This document shows positions 22,154-30,821 of a stretch of DNA of 64,000 nt, in pieces (within the stretch, counting starts at the first letter, position 1; the number at the start of each line of letters is the position of its first letter). The position numbers and the translations under genes are program-made. Source of the stretch: Rhodoplanes serenus (GTDB lineage Bacteria; Pseudomonadota; Alphaproteobacteria; Rhizobiales; Xanthobacteraceae); the NCBI GenBank assembly GCA_945893145.1, contig CAMDDZ010000009.1, positions 1-64,000 on the forward strand. Direction: 5' to 3'. The notes under the pieces are model-generated. The model searched no databases. It had not been told where the DNA came from and saw nothing but the letters and a program-made list of their open reading frames with translations.

Positions 22154-23581
22154 ATGAATGAAATGACAAAACCCATCACCGCCCTCTCCCCCGCGACCTT
22201 GGCGCGCTTCGTCGCCGTGGTCGGCGAGAAGAACGCCATCACCGACAAGGAGCGGCAGGCGCCGTTCCTGGTCGAGTTCCGCGCGCTGTGGACCGGCCAC
22301 ACGCCGGTGGTGTTGCGGCCGGGCTCGACGAAAGAAGTCTCGGAAATCCTCAAGATCGCCAACGAGACCTCGACCGCGATCGTGCCGCAGGGCGGCAACA
22401 CCGGTCTGGTCGGCGGCCAGATCCCGCACAATGGCGAGGTGGTGCTGTCGTTGCAGCGGCTCGACAAGATCCGCGAGATCGATGCGGTCTCCAACACCAT
22501 CACCTGCGAGGCCGGCGTCACGCTGATGCGCGCGCGCGAGGCGGCGGCGAATGTCGACCGGCTTTATCCGCAATTACTGCCGTCGGAGGGCACCTGCACC
22601 ATCGGTGGCAATCTTTCCACCAACGCCGGCGGCACCGCGGCGCTGGCGCACGGCATTGCGCGCTCGCACGCGCTCGGACTTGAAGTGGTGCTGGCCGACG
22701 GCCGCATCATGAACAACCTCAACAAGCTCAAGAAGGACAACACCGGCTACGACCTGCGCGACTTGTTCATCGGCGCCGAAGGCACGCTCGGCGTGATCAC
22801 GGCGGCGGTGCTGCGGCTGGTGCCGCGCCCGAAGTCGGTCGAAACCGCCTGGGCCGCGATCCCGTCGGTGCAGGCTGCGGTCGATCTGCTTGGCCTCGCG
22901 GCCGAGCGCACCGCGGGCGGCGTGACCAGCTTCGAGATCATGGCGCGAGAGGGCATCGAGATCGTGGTCAAGCACGCCGGCGCGCGCATGCCGCTCGCAA
23001 CCCAATCGCCCTACTCCGTGCTGATCGAGCTATCGTCGCAGCGGCGCGAGGGCCTGCGCGAGTCGATGGAGCAGATCCTGGCCGATGGCTTGGAGAAAGG
23101 CCTCGTGCTCGACGCCACCATCTGCGAAAGCGTCGAGCAGGCCAAGGCGTTCTGGAAAATCCGCGAGCAGTTCGGCGAGATGCAGGGCCGCGAGGGCGGC
23201 TCCATCAAGCACGACGTTTCGGTGCCGGTCGCCAACATTCCGGCCTTCATCGAGGAAGGCAACGCCGCCGCGCGCAAGCTCATTCCGGGCTGCCGTCCGC
23301 TGCCGTTCGGCCACGTCGGCGACGGCAACATCCACTACAACATCACGCAGCCGGCCGGCGCCGACAAAGCCGAGTTCCTCAAGCGCTGGGACGACATGAA
23401 CGACGTGATCTACAAGATCGTGCTCAAGCACGGCGGCTCGGTATCGGCCGAGCACGGCGTCGGCATCGTCAAGCGGGACTACCTGCCGAAAATCAAGGAC
23501 CCGGTCGCCTATGACCTGATGAAAACGCTCAAGCGCACGCTCGATCCCAAGGGCATCCTCAATCCGGGCAAGGTGCTGTAA
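22154..23581 (+). CDS. FAD-linked 2-hydroxyacid dehydrogenase (D-2-hydroxyglutarate/D-lactate type)
   Basis: A 475-residue flavoprotein of the GlcD/D2HGDH group. The N-terminal PCMH-type FAD domain shows IVPQGGNTGLVGGQIP and SEGTCTIGGNLSTNAGG; the C-terminal oxidase domain shows PFGHVGDGNIHYN (metal/substrate histidines) and SAEHGVGIVKRDYL. It oxidises a D-2-hydroxyacid and passes electrons to a carrier such as ETF or quinone. The motifs fit D-2-hydroxyglutarate dehydrogenase slightly better than glycolate oxidase, as no GlcE/GlcF genes are adjacent, but substrate assignment by eye is unsafe. Confidence 0.9.
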   Translation: MNEMTKPITALSPATLARFVAVVGEKNAITDKERQAPFLVEFRALWTGHTPVVLRPGSTKEVSEILKIANETSTAIVPQGGNTGLVGGQIPHNGEVVLSLQRLDKIREIDAVSNTITCEAGVTLMRAREAAANVDRLYPQLLPSEGTCTIGGNLSTNAGGTAALAHGIARSHALGLEVVLADGRIMNNLNKLKKDNTGYDLRDLFIGAEGTLGVITAAVLRLVPRPKSVETAWAAIPSVQAAVDLLGLAAERTAGGVTSFEIMAREGIEIVVKHAGARMPLATQSPYSVLIELSSQRREGLRESMEQILADGLEKGLVLDATICESVEQAKAFWKIREQFGEMQGREGGSIKHDVSVPVANIPAFIEEGNAAARKLIPGCRPLPFGHVGDGNIHYNITQPAGADKAEFLKRWDDMNDVIYKIVLKHGGSVSAEHGVGIVKRDYLPKIKDPVAYDLMKTLKRTLDPKGILNPGKVL

Positions 23582-23630
23582 GTCGTCTTAGTTTTGCATT
23601 GAAGCGTTGACCGCGAGCGCAGGCGTGCCC

Positions 23631-23652
23631 CTCTCCCCGCACGCGGGGAGAG
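23631..23652. repeat. Perfect 10-bp inverted repeat
   Basis: ctctccccgc-ac-gcggggagag between two convergent genes. The tight loop and missing T-tract make it more like the ctctccccgc-type dispersed repeat of Hyphomicrobiales than a standard terminator, though it may stop transcription of either gene. Confidence 0.6.
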
Positions 23653-23669
23653 ATGAAGAAGAGCGCACC

Positions 23670-23879
23670 TCAGCGCACCACGCCCCAAGGATCGGCCGGC
23701 TTCTGGTTCGGGATCCGGTCGAGCGCCGAGCGATAGGCCTTGTCATCGGCCGCACGCTTCTTCTGCGTGTCCGCGTTTGCCGGCTGGCTTGTCGTATCTT
23801 GCTTGCGCTTGCGCTCGGCCTGAACCGGGACTGCGAGTAGCGCGACCATCAGCGCCGCCAGAATAATTCTGAGCGTCAT
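23670..23879 (-). CDS. Small exported basic protein, unknown
   Basis: A 69-residue protein starting MTLRIILAALMVALLAVPVQA, a clean signal peptide, then a charged mature segment ERKRKQDTTSQ... ending NQKPADPWGVVR. The start at 23879 is fixed by ggaggg 3 bases upstream; a longer frame from 23900 lacks one. The ending looks conserved and is familiar from rhizobial hypotheticals, but I know no function. Confidence 0.65.
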   Translation of the reverse strand: MTLRIILAALMVALLAVPVQAERKRKQDTTSQPANADTQKKRAADDKAYRSALDRIPNQKPADPWGVVR

Positions 23880-23983
23880 AAGCCCTCCGCCGATCATCAT
23901 CGAACGGCCGCCCCATTAGGGCATCGCCCAAAAACCGGGCAAAAAATGGGCTGACGCGGTTTGGCCTTAGAACAGCGAACCTT

Positions 23984-24736
23984 CTAGAACAGCGAGCCTT
24001 GCCCGGGGTCCTGTTTCTGACGCCGTGGCCTAGCCGGCGGTTTCGTCGGCTCGGCCACGGGCTCCGGCGGTGCGGTGTAGGGCTCGAGCAGCGCCGGTGA
24101 ATCGTTGACGACGCGATTGACCGCGGGCGAAATCTCGTAGGCCTCCATCGAGCCATCCGGCGCCGGCACGAACAACTCGGCGGCGACCTTCTCGTCGACG
24201 TTGGCGCAATCGAGCCAGAGATCGAATTGATCCGGCGGCACGATCACCGGCGCGCGGTGATGAATCTGCGCCAGTGCCTCGTTCGCCGGCGTGGTGATGA
24301 GCGCCGCGGTTTCCAACTCCTCGCCGTTCGGCCCCATCCAGGTTTCCCAGAGACCCGCGAACGCGATCGGGCCGGGCGACGTCGGCCGCGCGAAGAAGGG
24401 CCGTTTGCTCTTGCCCTCCTCTTTCCACTCATAGAAGCCGTCGGCCGGGAACAGGCAGCGCCGCCGCTTCATCGCGTTGCGGAACGCCGGCTTCTCGTTC
24501 ACCGATTCGCCGCGCGCATTGATCAGCAGCGAAAACGTCTTCGGGTCCTTCACCCACGACGGCAACAGGCCCCAGCGCACCAGTGCAAAATGCCGCTCGC
24601 CGTTGTCGAGCCGCACGATGGGAACCGGCTGGGTCGGAGCCACGTTGTAGCGTGCCGGAAAATTCGGCCGCTCCGGATAACGAAACAGCGCCCGGATCGC
24701 CTCCGGGGCACTCGTTATGCAGTAGCGGCCGCACAT
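23984..24736 (-). CDS. SOS response-associated peptidase (SRAP, YedK/HMCES type)
   Basis: A 250-residue SRAP protein that covalently protects abasic sites in single-stranded DNA. The start at 24736 is chosen because it gives MCGRYCIT, placing the catalytic Cys at position 2 once Met is removed; an upstream ATG at 24754 would bury it. Other active-site segments are NARGESV (Asn), DGFYEWK (Glu) and the HHRAPVIV histidine. The C-terminus has a long Pro/Glu-rich tail (PPEPVAEPTKPPARP) ending in RRQKQDPGQGSLF, whose GSLF tail resembles clamp-binding peptides. It stands alone, next to a divergent gene at 24844. Confidence 0.95.
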   Translation of the reverse strand: MCGRYCITSAPEAIRALFRYPERPNFPARYNVAPTQPVPIVRLDNGERHFALVRWGLLPSWVKDPKTFSLLINARGESVNEKPAFRNAMKRRRCLFPADGFYEWKEEGKSKRPFFARPTSPGPIAFAGLWETWMGPNGEELETAALITTPANEALAQIHHRAPVIVPPDQFDLWLDCANVDEKVAAELFVPAPDGSMEAYEISPAVNRVVNDSPALLEPYTAPPEPVAEPTKPPARPRRQKQDPGQGSLF

Positions 24737-24843
24737 ATCATGCTCCGTTTGCATGCCAACAATTCACCCGCCCCGGTTTTAGGGGCGCGTTAACCGGAAG
24801 TCGCAACACTATGGTTTTACATCGCTGCCCTGGGGAAACGCCG

Positions 24844-25362
24844 ATGACCGCGACCGCCACCGCCCCTGCGCCTGCCCTCGGCGCGGCGCTCCCGGCGGAG
24901 GCTGCGTCAGGGGCCGCAATCCCTAAGATAAATCCGGCGACCGGACTGTCCACCGACTATCTTAATCACTTCACCGAAGCCATCATGGTGCTGGAAATGA
25001 TCAGCGTCATGCCCGATTGCCTGCCCGATTTTCTGGCCTGGGAGCCGCGGAGCTACCGCGAGCATTTTGCGGCCTCGCGTTTCAGCGACCGCGACGCGGT
25101 GATCGCGGCCTACGATGCGGCCGATCCGGCGCTGCGCCAATCCCTCGATACGCTCACCGACATCATGAACACCCTCCTGCTGGCGACCCGCGAGGCGATC
25201 GCGAGCGACGCCTCGGAGGCCAAGACGCAGGACCTGTCGCAGCGCGCCGTCAACGGACTGAAGCCGCTGATCACCCGTGCGGGCGCCGTGATCAACGGCA
25301 CCGCGCTCAGCAGCGGCATCAGCACGCCGCAAAACGTCGTCGACGCCCTGTTCGACCGGTGA
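24844..25362 (+). CDS. Conserved helical protein, unknown function
   Basis: A 172-residue, mostly alpha-helical soluble protein. The Ala/Pro-rich N-terminus is followed by STDYLNHFTEAIMVLEMIS, CLPDFLAWEPRSYREHF and ITRAGAVINGTAL. The compact hydrophilic sequence with no signal suggests a cytosolic protein. Its stop overlaps the GTG start of the Nudix hydrolase, so the two are probably translationally coupled. Family not recognised. Confidence 0.7.
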   Translation: MTATATAPAPALGAALPAEAASGAAIPKINPATGLSTDYLNHFTEAIMVLEMISVMPDCLPDFLAWEPRSYREHFAASRFSDRDAVIAAYDAADPALRQSLDTLTDIMNTLLLATREAIASDASEAKTQDLSQRAVNGLKPLITRAGAVINGTALSSGISTPQNVVDALFDR

Positions 25363-25814
25363 GCGGAACGCCCGACCCGCGCGCCTATCCGGACCGGCCA
25401 ATCCTTGCGGTCAGCGCCGCCATCATCCGCGACGGCCGTGTGCTGGTGGCGCGGCGCGCGCGTGGGCCCGCGTACAACATCTGGACCTTGCCAGGCGGCG
25501 TGGTCGAGGCCGGCGAAACGCTCGTCGAGGCGCTGGTCCGCGAGGTGCTGGAAGAAACACAGATTGCGGTCGAGCCGGTGGCGCTGGCCGGCCATCGCGA
25601 GGTGGTGGTGCGCGACGCCGCCGGGCGTGCCGAACGGCATTTTGTCATCATGTGCTTCGCGTCGCGCTGGATCTCGGGCGAGCCGGTGCTGAACGAGGAA
25701 CTCGCCGAGGCGCGATGGCTGCGTCCGGCCGAACTCGCCCAGCTCAAAACCACCGAGGGTCTCGCCCCGATCGTCGCCGCGGCCTTCGAGCAGATCGAAG
25801 ACACCGGCCGATAA
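25359..25814 (+). CDS. Nudix hydrolase
   Basis: A 151-residue protein with a complete Nudix box, GGVVEAGETLVEALVREVLEE (23-residue pattern GX5EX7REUXEE, ending T-Q-I where Gly is more usual), and PAYNIWTLPGG before it. The GTG start at 25359 overlaps the upstream stop (GTGA). It hydrolyses a nucleoside diphosphate linked to another moiety; the broad fold does not reveal the substrate. Sequence around ARRARGPAYNIW resembles the ADP-ribose/8-oxo-dGTP-type enzymes. Confidence 0.92.
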   Translation: MSGTPDPRAYPDRPILAVSAAIIRDGRVLVARRARGPAYNIWTLPGGVVEAGETLVEALVREVLEETQIAVEPVALAGHREVVVRDAAGRAERHFVIMCFASRWISGEPVLNEELAEARWLRPAELAQLKTTEGLAPIVAAAFEQIEDTGR

Positions 25815-25850
25815 GGCTTGGCCCGATAAGGCTTGGCCCGATCAGGCTTG
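25811..25850. repeat. 15-bp tandem repeat, about 2.7 copies
   Basis: The unit ataaggcttggcccg occurs at 25811-25825 and 25826-25840, and a degenerate third copy (atcaggcttg) follows. The repeat begins inside the last codons of the Nudix gene and continues past its TAA, so slippage here could alter the 3' end. No role evident. Confidence 0.6.
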
Positions 25851-25938
25851 CGGCTGACACACTTTCGCCATCGGCCCTAACCACGACATGCGAGTGCGCT
25901 TGCCTCGCGCTAGCGGCTGTCTCATAGCTTCGCATCCG

Positions 25939-26322
25939 ATGTTCAGACGCGCTTTAACCATCTGGCTGGTGACGCTTGCGTTGGCGGGCTCGCCCGCGCG
26001 CGCGCTCGATGCCAATCCGGCGCCGTTCGATGGCGATCTCGCCCGGCTCGCGGAAATCCTTGGCGCGCTGCATTATCTGCGCGACATCTGCGGCGCCCGC
26101 GACGGCCAGAAATGGCGCATCGAAATGCAGGCGCTGATCGATACCGAAGCGCCGGCCGGTAGCGAACGGCGCCGAAGCCTGTCGACGAGCTTCAACCGCG
26201 GCTACCGCGGCTTTCAACAGACCTACCGCACCTGTACGCCGGCCGCCGATGTCGTCATCCGCCGCTATCTCGAGGAAGGCGCCAAAATCGCCCGAGAGAT
26301 CGCGGCGCGCTATTCGAATTAA
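25939..26322 (+). CDS. TIGR02301-family exported protein
   Basis: A 127-residue periplasmic protein. After the signal peptide (MFRRALTIWLVTLALAGSPARA) comes LARLAEILGALHYLRDICG, WRIEMQALIDTEA, FNRGYRGFQQTYRTCTPAA and ending EIAARYSN, which match the pattern I know for the TIGR02301 family of Hyphomicrobiales. Two cysteines (ICG, RTCT) could form a disulfide. Function unknown for the whole family. The plausible start is the ATG at 25939. Confidence 0.85.
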   Translation: MFRRALTIWLVTLALAGSPARALDANPAPFDGDLARLAEILGALHYLRDICGARDGQKWRIEMQALIDTEAPAGSERRRSLSTSFNRGYRGFQQTYRTCTPAADVVIRRYLEEGAKIAREIAARYSN

Positions 26323-26425
26323 CCGCGCCGATTAACCTTCCCCAAAAGAGCGCCTAGGCGCGCCATGATCGCGTGCTACCGTCGCAACAGATCGGCACTA
26401 GACAGCGCGAGCACATTTTTCCGAC

Positions 26426-26692
26426 ATGCAAAACGTGAAACCAACAAATTCGAGCCGCGAGCAGGTGCCTGTCAGCGAGCAGAAGCAGGCCGCTCTCAGT
26501 TACCTCAATGAGGCCTGGGCGGAAGGCCGCCTCGACGGCATCGATGACGACTGCATGGCGCAGGCCTGCCTGTTTTCGGCGCTGGCATCCCTGGTCTCGA
26601 CTTATGGCGAAGAAGCCACCGGAAAGTTCGCCGAAAGCCTGCCCAAACGCATCCGCAACGGCGAATTCTCCGTCGATCTCGCCCGCCAGTAG
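26426..26692 (+). CDS. Small conserved cytosolic protein, unknown
   Basis: An 88-residue acidic-to-neutral protein, mainly helical (ALSYLNEAWAEGRLDGID, FSALASLVSTYGEEATGKFAE), with no signal peptide. Base use is like the flanking genes. It sits between two exported-protein genes on the same strand. Helical hypotheticals of this size are common in Bradyrhizobium-like genomes; no function known to me. Confidence 0.6.
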   Translation: MQNVKPTNSSREQVPVSEQKQAALSYLNEAWAEGRLDGIDDDCMAQACLFSALASLVSTYGEEATGKFAESLPKRIRNGEFSVDLARQ

Positions 26693-26795
26693 GCCTATGG
26701 CCGGCGCGAGCGGCGCCCCCGGCTACGCCTTTCACGCTGAAATTCCCATCAGAGTCTGCTAGCTTGGCGGCTATCATCGGACCGGCCGTCGAATC

Positions 26796-27491
26796 ATGCC
26801 GTTGCGCCCGCCACATATCGCCCTCGCCATAGCCCTGATCTGGGGCGGCGCGACGCTGTGCGTCGAGGCGCAGGCGCAAAACAAAATCCGCACCGAAACC
26901 ATCCGTCCGCCGATGGCGCCCGGTCCGCCGGTCGCGCCCCAAGCCAAGCCGGAAGAAAAACCCGCGGCCGTGCCGGTGAACCCGAGTGCGCGCGTGGCAC
27001 CGCTCGATCCGAAAAAGCCGGGCGCAATACCGGAGATCATCACCGACCTTTCGCGCCTGCCGCCGAATGTCACGCGCACGCGCGAGCGTATTCTCGCCGC
27101 GGCCCGCACCGGCGACCTGCAAAAACTTCTCACCGTGATGCAGATGAACGAGACCATGCCGGTGTTCTCGTTCTCTGAAGACAAGGATCCGATCGCCTAT
27201 TGGAAAACCAATTATCCGGATTCCGACGGCGTCGAAATCCTGTCGATCCTGGTGACCATCCTCGACAGCGGCTTCGTGCTGGCCGACAAGGGCACGCCGC
27301 AGGAAATGTATCTGTGGCCCTATTTCACACGCATGCCGGCCAAAACCCTGACGGCAGCACAGAAGGTCGAACTGTTCCGGATCATCACCGGCGCAGACTA
27401 CAAGGACATGCTCGATTTCGGCGCCTACATGTTCTACCGGCTCGGCATTGGGCCGGACGGCACCTGGCATTTTTTCGTCGCCGGCGACTGA
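26796..27491 (+). CDS. Exported protein with Pro-rich linker, unknown
   Basis: A 231-residue protein: signal peptide (about 1-28, ending VEAQAQ), a Pro/Ala/Lys-rich linker (about 35-75), then a globular domain from DLSRLPPNVTRTRERILAAA with LYGI-free helices and VFSFSEDKDPIAYWKTNYPDSDG, MYLWPYFTRM, YMFYRLGIGPDGTWHFFVAGD. The aromatic-rich C-terminus looks like a folded periplasmic domain. I do not know the family. Confidence 0.7.
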   Translation: MPLRPPHIALAIALIWGGATLCVEAQAQNKIRTETIRPPMAPGPPVAPQAKPEEKPAAVPVNPSARVAPLDPKKPGAIPEIITDLSRLPPNVTRTRERILAAARTGDLQKLLTVMQMNETMPVFSFSEDKDPIAYWKTNYPDSDGVEILSILVTILDSGFVLADKGTPQEMYLWPYFTRMPAKTLTAAQKVELFRIITGADYKDMLDFGAYMFYRLGIGPDGTWHFFVAGD

Positions 27492-27507
27492 ACGCTCTGA
27501 CGCGCGT

Positions 27508-28281
27508 TCAGGCTGAACGGACGAGGCCGAGCAATTGGCTCGTCAGCTTATCGACATCTTTCACATAGAACGGCTTGAACAACACCGCCTTGGCGCCGGC
27601 TTGCTTCGCCCTGTCGGCGAGCTTCGGATCGTTGGAGCTCGTGATCATCACGACGTCGGTGTCGGGGTGGCTGCGCTGAAGTTCGGCGAGCGTCGCAAAA
27701 CCGTCGAGCACCGGCATGTTGACGTCGAGAAACACGATATCGAAATGTTGACTGCTGGCCTTCTCGATGGCGGCCTGCCCTTGCTCAGCCTCTTCGGCCT
27801 CGAACCGGAAACGGCTGGCATCGAGGACCTTGCGCACGACCGAGCGGACGGTGGCCGAGTCATCGACGATCAGCGCGCGCCGCGACAACCGCGCGCGCAC
27901 GCACCCGTCGAGCAGCGTGCGCGCCTCGCCGAGGTCGATCGGCTTGGCCAGCGCGCCATCGACCGCAAGGCCGTCGGTCAACACCACGCGCGTTTTCATC
28001 TCGGCCGCGCCGACCAGGATCGCGAGCGGATGGCTCTTCGCCGCGCGCGCGGCATCGATCAGCGCCTGCCGGGATTGGCGCGACATTCGGGAATCGAAAA
28101 AGATCGCGTCGAAATCCTCTTTCGCCAGGCGCTCGCGCACCGGCGTTTCGTCTTCGGTTGCTTCGATCTCGACGACTTCGATGGGCACCGACACCTGCGA
28201 CGCGGCACGGCGGATCGTTTCGCGCTCGGCGGCCGCTTCGGACACAAGCAGGATTTTGAGCGATACGAGATCTTCGCTCAC
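27508..28281 (-). CDS. Double-receiver response regulator, first receiver degenerate
   Basis: A 257-residue protein from the GTG at 28281, chosen because ggagg lies 6 bases upstream (a TTG at 28284 is too close). The first receiver (about 7-125) keeps D63 in AIFFDSRM and K113 in ALAKPID, but where the acidic pair should be it has VSEAAAER, so it is likely a pseudo-receiver. The second (about 134-257) is canonical: LIVDDSATVR, D186 in IVFLDVNMP, VMITSS and VLFKPF. No output domain. It probably takes phosphate from an unlinked kinase; no kinase is adjacent. Confidence 0.88.
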   Translation of the reverse strand: MSEDLVSLKILLVSEAAAERETIRRAASQVSVPIEVVEIEATEDETPVRERLAKEDFDAIFFDSRMSRQSRQALIDAARAAKSHPLAILVGAAEMKTRVVLTDGLAVDGALAKPIDLGEARTLLDGCVRARLSRRALIVDDSATVRSVVRKVLDASRFRFEAEEAEQGQAAIEKASSQHFDIVFLDVNMPVLDGFATLAELQRSHPDTDVVMITSSNDPKLADRAKQAGAKAVLFKPFYVKDVDKLTSQLLGLVRSA

Positions 28282-28487
28282 CAACTGCCTCCAGCTTGCC
28301 GATGCAGCCGGGCCTCTCCGGCCGCATCAAAATGAGGGTGCCGAGTTCGAAACACGGCCATGTAAAATACGGGCCGCATTTGTAGATAAGGCCCGCCAAT
28401 TGGCAATGATGTTTGGGGAAAACTTGTGACGGCGGCGTTAAAAACTGGATTCGCAATCGCGCTCGATCGCGGATGCGCAAAGTTCAG

Positions 28488-29825
28488 TTACACAGCCCGC
28501 GGTAGAGCTTCAACGAATTGCACTGCCTCGCCTCGCGATCCCATAACGATTTCGTTCTGCCACATCACCTTAGTACCGCGCACCAACGTCCCGACCGGCC
28601 AGCCGGTGACGCTCATGCCATCGTACGGCGTCCAGCCCACGCGCGACGCTATCCATTTGTTGCTGATGGTTTCGCGGCGTTTGAGGTCAACGATGGTGAA
28701 ATCGGCGTCGTAGCCCGCCGCAATCCGGCCCTTCCGGGCGATGCCAAACAAACGTGCAGGCCCCGCACTGGTGAGGTCGACAAAACGCGCAAGCGTCAGG
28801 CGGCCTGCGTTAACGTGATCGAGCATAACGGGGACCAATGTCTGAACGCCGGTCATGCCGGAGTGTGTCTTTGGATAAGCGTGCGACTTTTCTTCGCGGG
28901 TGTGCGGGGAGTGGTCCGAGCCGATGCTGTCGATGACGCCCTGCGCGAGCCCTTGCCAGATGCCGTCGCGATGCGAGGCATCACGCACCGGCGGATTGAG
29001 CTGCGCCAGCGTGCCGAGGCGCTCGTAGCATTCCGGCGCCGCCAGCGTGAGGTGGCTCGGCGTCGCCTCCGCGGTCGCCACATCCTTGTGATCCGCGAGG
29101 AAGGCTGCCTCCTCCTTGGTGGTGACGTGCAGCACGTGCACGCGTTTTCCGGTCTCGCGCGCCAACCGTATGAGCCGCTGCGTGCACATCAGCGCCGCGG
29201 TCGCGTCACGCCACACCGGATGCGAACTCGGATCGCCCTCGACCCGTAAATGCATGCGCTCGCGCAGCCGGTATTCGTCTTCCGAATGGAACGCGGCGCG
29301 GCGGCGGATCGCTTTGAGGACATTGCGCACGCCCTCATCGTCCTCGATCAGCAGCGAACCGGTCGACGAGCCCATGAACACCTTGACGCCGCAGGCGCCC
29401 GGCAGCCGCTCCAGCTCGGCGAGCTCGTGGGTGTTCTCGCGCGTCGCGCCAACATAGAACGCAAAGTCGCAATGCATCCGATGATGCCCGCGCGCGACCT
29501 TGTCGGCGAGGGCTGCCGCATTCGTGGTGGTTGGATCGGTGTTCGGCATCTCGAACACCGCGGTGACGCCGCCCAGCACCGCGCCGCGCGAGCCGGTCTC
29601 CAAGTCCTCCTTGTGGGTGAGGCCCGGTTCGCGGAAATGCACATGGCTGTCGATCACGCCCGGCAGCACATGCAGGCCACGACAGTCGATGGTCTCGGCG
29701 GCGGACGAGCCGACCTCACCGATCGCGGCGATACGGCCACCCGAGACAGCAACGTCGCGCACGCCCTCGCCGTCATGGTTGACGACGGTGCCGCCCTTGA
29801 GGATCAGGTCGTAGCTTTGCGTCAT
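28488..29825 (-). CDS. Dihydroorotase-type cyclic amidohydrolase
   Basis: A 445-residue amidohydrolase. Metal ligands are visible in DSHVHFREPG, the carboxylated-lysine motif CGVKVFMGSS, the histidine of AFHSEDEYRL, VLHVTTKEEA and the aspartate of IGSDHSPHT. The substrate loops agree with class I dihydroorotase, which closes N-carbamoyl-aspartate to dihydroorotate in pyrimidine synthesis. No other pyrimidine gene is adjacent, so allantoinase or hydantoinase activity remains possible. Divergent from the YgfZ gene with 110 bp between. Confidence 0.87.
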   Translation of the reverse strand: MTQSYDLILKGGTVVNHDGEGVRDVAVSGGRIAAIGEVGSSAAETIDCRGLHVLPGVIDSHVHFREPGLTHKEDLETGSRGAVLGGVTAVFEMPNTDPTTTNAAALADKVARGHHRMHCDFAFYVGATRENTHELAELERLPGACGVKVFMGSSTGSLLIEDDEGVRNVLKAIRRRAAFHSEDEYRLRERMHLRVEGDPSSHPVWRDATAALMCTQRLIRLARETGKRVHVLHVTTKEEAAFLADHKDVATAEATPSHLTLAAPECYERLGTLAQLNPPVRDASHRDGIWQGLAQGVIDSIGSDHSPHTREEKSHAYPKTHSGMTGVQTLVPVMLDHVNAGRLTLARFVDLTSAGPARLFGIARKGRIAAGYDADFTIVDLKRRETISNKWIASRVGWTPYDGMSVTGWPVGTLVRGTKVMWQNEIVMGSRGEAVQFVEALPRAV

Positions 29826-29935
29826 CGAACTTGATCAATCTTGCAGGTATTCCAGGGCCCGGAGCGGGCCGCGCCCTTGAGAAGGCCGCCACAGCGCCTT
29901 ACGTTCTGCTCCCATCCCTGGCAAGAATATATCGC

Positions 29936-30811
29936 ATGAAAGCGGCACTTCTCCCCGACCGCGGCGTGGTCAAGATTGCGGGCACGGACGCCAGGACCTT
30001 CCTCAACGGTCTGGTGACCGCGGACGTCGCACAGATGACGCCTGCAAGCCCGCGCTTTGCCGCGCTGCTGACGCCGCAGGGCAAAATCGTGGTCGATTGC
30101 ATCATCACCGAGGCGCCGGCCGAGGACGGCGGCGGCTTCTTCCTCGATTGCCCGCGCCCGCTCGCGCCCGATCTGGTGCAAAAGCTCAATTTCTACAAGC
30201 TGCGCGCCAAGGTGATCTGCGAAGACTTGTCCGAAGTGCTGGGCGTTATGGCGACCTGGGACGGCACCGGTGCGACCGAATATGGCCTAGCCTATCCGGA
30301 TCCCCGACTGCCCGCGCTCGGCGGTCGCGTGATGCTGCCGCCGCATCTCGCGACGGAAGCCGCGATCGACCTCCGCGCCGAGCTCGTACCAGCAACTGAC
30401 TACGAGGCGCACCGCATCGCACTCGGGGTGCCGCGCGGCGGCATGGATTTCGTCTATGGCGATACCTTCCCGCACGAGGCCGACATGGACCAGCTCAATG
30501 GCGTCGATTTCGAGAAGGGCTGCTACGTCGGCCAGGAGGTCGTCTCTCGCATGGAGCACCGCGGCACCGCGCGCAATCGGATCGTGCCGATTGCGGTCGA
30601 GCACTTCGCGCCCGATGCCGGCATCCCGGTCATGGCAGGCGACAAGCAGGTCGGCCTGACTGGATCGCATGCCGGCCCGCTTGGACTTGCCATGCTCCGC
30701 CTCGACCGCGTGGCGGATGCGCTTGCGGCGGGCACGCCGCTCACCGCTGGCGGTATGACGCTGCGGGCGGTCAAACCGGACTGGGCCAAGTTTGCCTGGC
30801 CGGGCGCCTGA
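29936..30811 (+). CDS. ygfZ: YgfZ/GcvT-family folate-binding protein
   Basis: A 291-residue protein of the tetrahydrofolate-binding GcvT/IBA57 fold. The hallmark KGCYVGQEVV lies at 194-203 with C196. LPDRGVVKIAGTDARTFLNGLV is the conserved N-terminus, used to place the ATG at 29936 rather than an earlier start. YgfZ/IBA57 proteins support Fe-S cluster assembly and tRNA thiomethylation; that role is assumed here. It is divergent from the dihydroorotase gene. Confidence 0.92.
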   Translation: MKAALLPDRGVVKIAGTDARTFLNGLVTADVAQMTPASPRFAALLTPQGKIVVDCIITEAPAEDGGGFFLDCPRPLAPDLVQKLNFYKLRAKVICEDLSEVLGVMATWDGTGATEYGLAYPDPRLPALGGRVMLPPHLATEAAIDLRAELVPATDYEAHRIALGVPRGGMDFVYGDTFPHEADMDQLNGVDFEKGCYVGQEVVSRMEHRGTARNRIVPIAVEHFAPDAGIPVMAGDKQVGLTGSHAGPLGLAMLRLDRVADALAAGTPLTAGGMTLRAVKPDWAKFAWPGA

Positions 30812-30821
30812 CGTTCAGCGA

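Noticed and set aside
24755-24843. LexA-type operator before the SRAP gene
   Set aside because: No gaac-n7-gttc pattern could be found in the short intergenic stretch.
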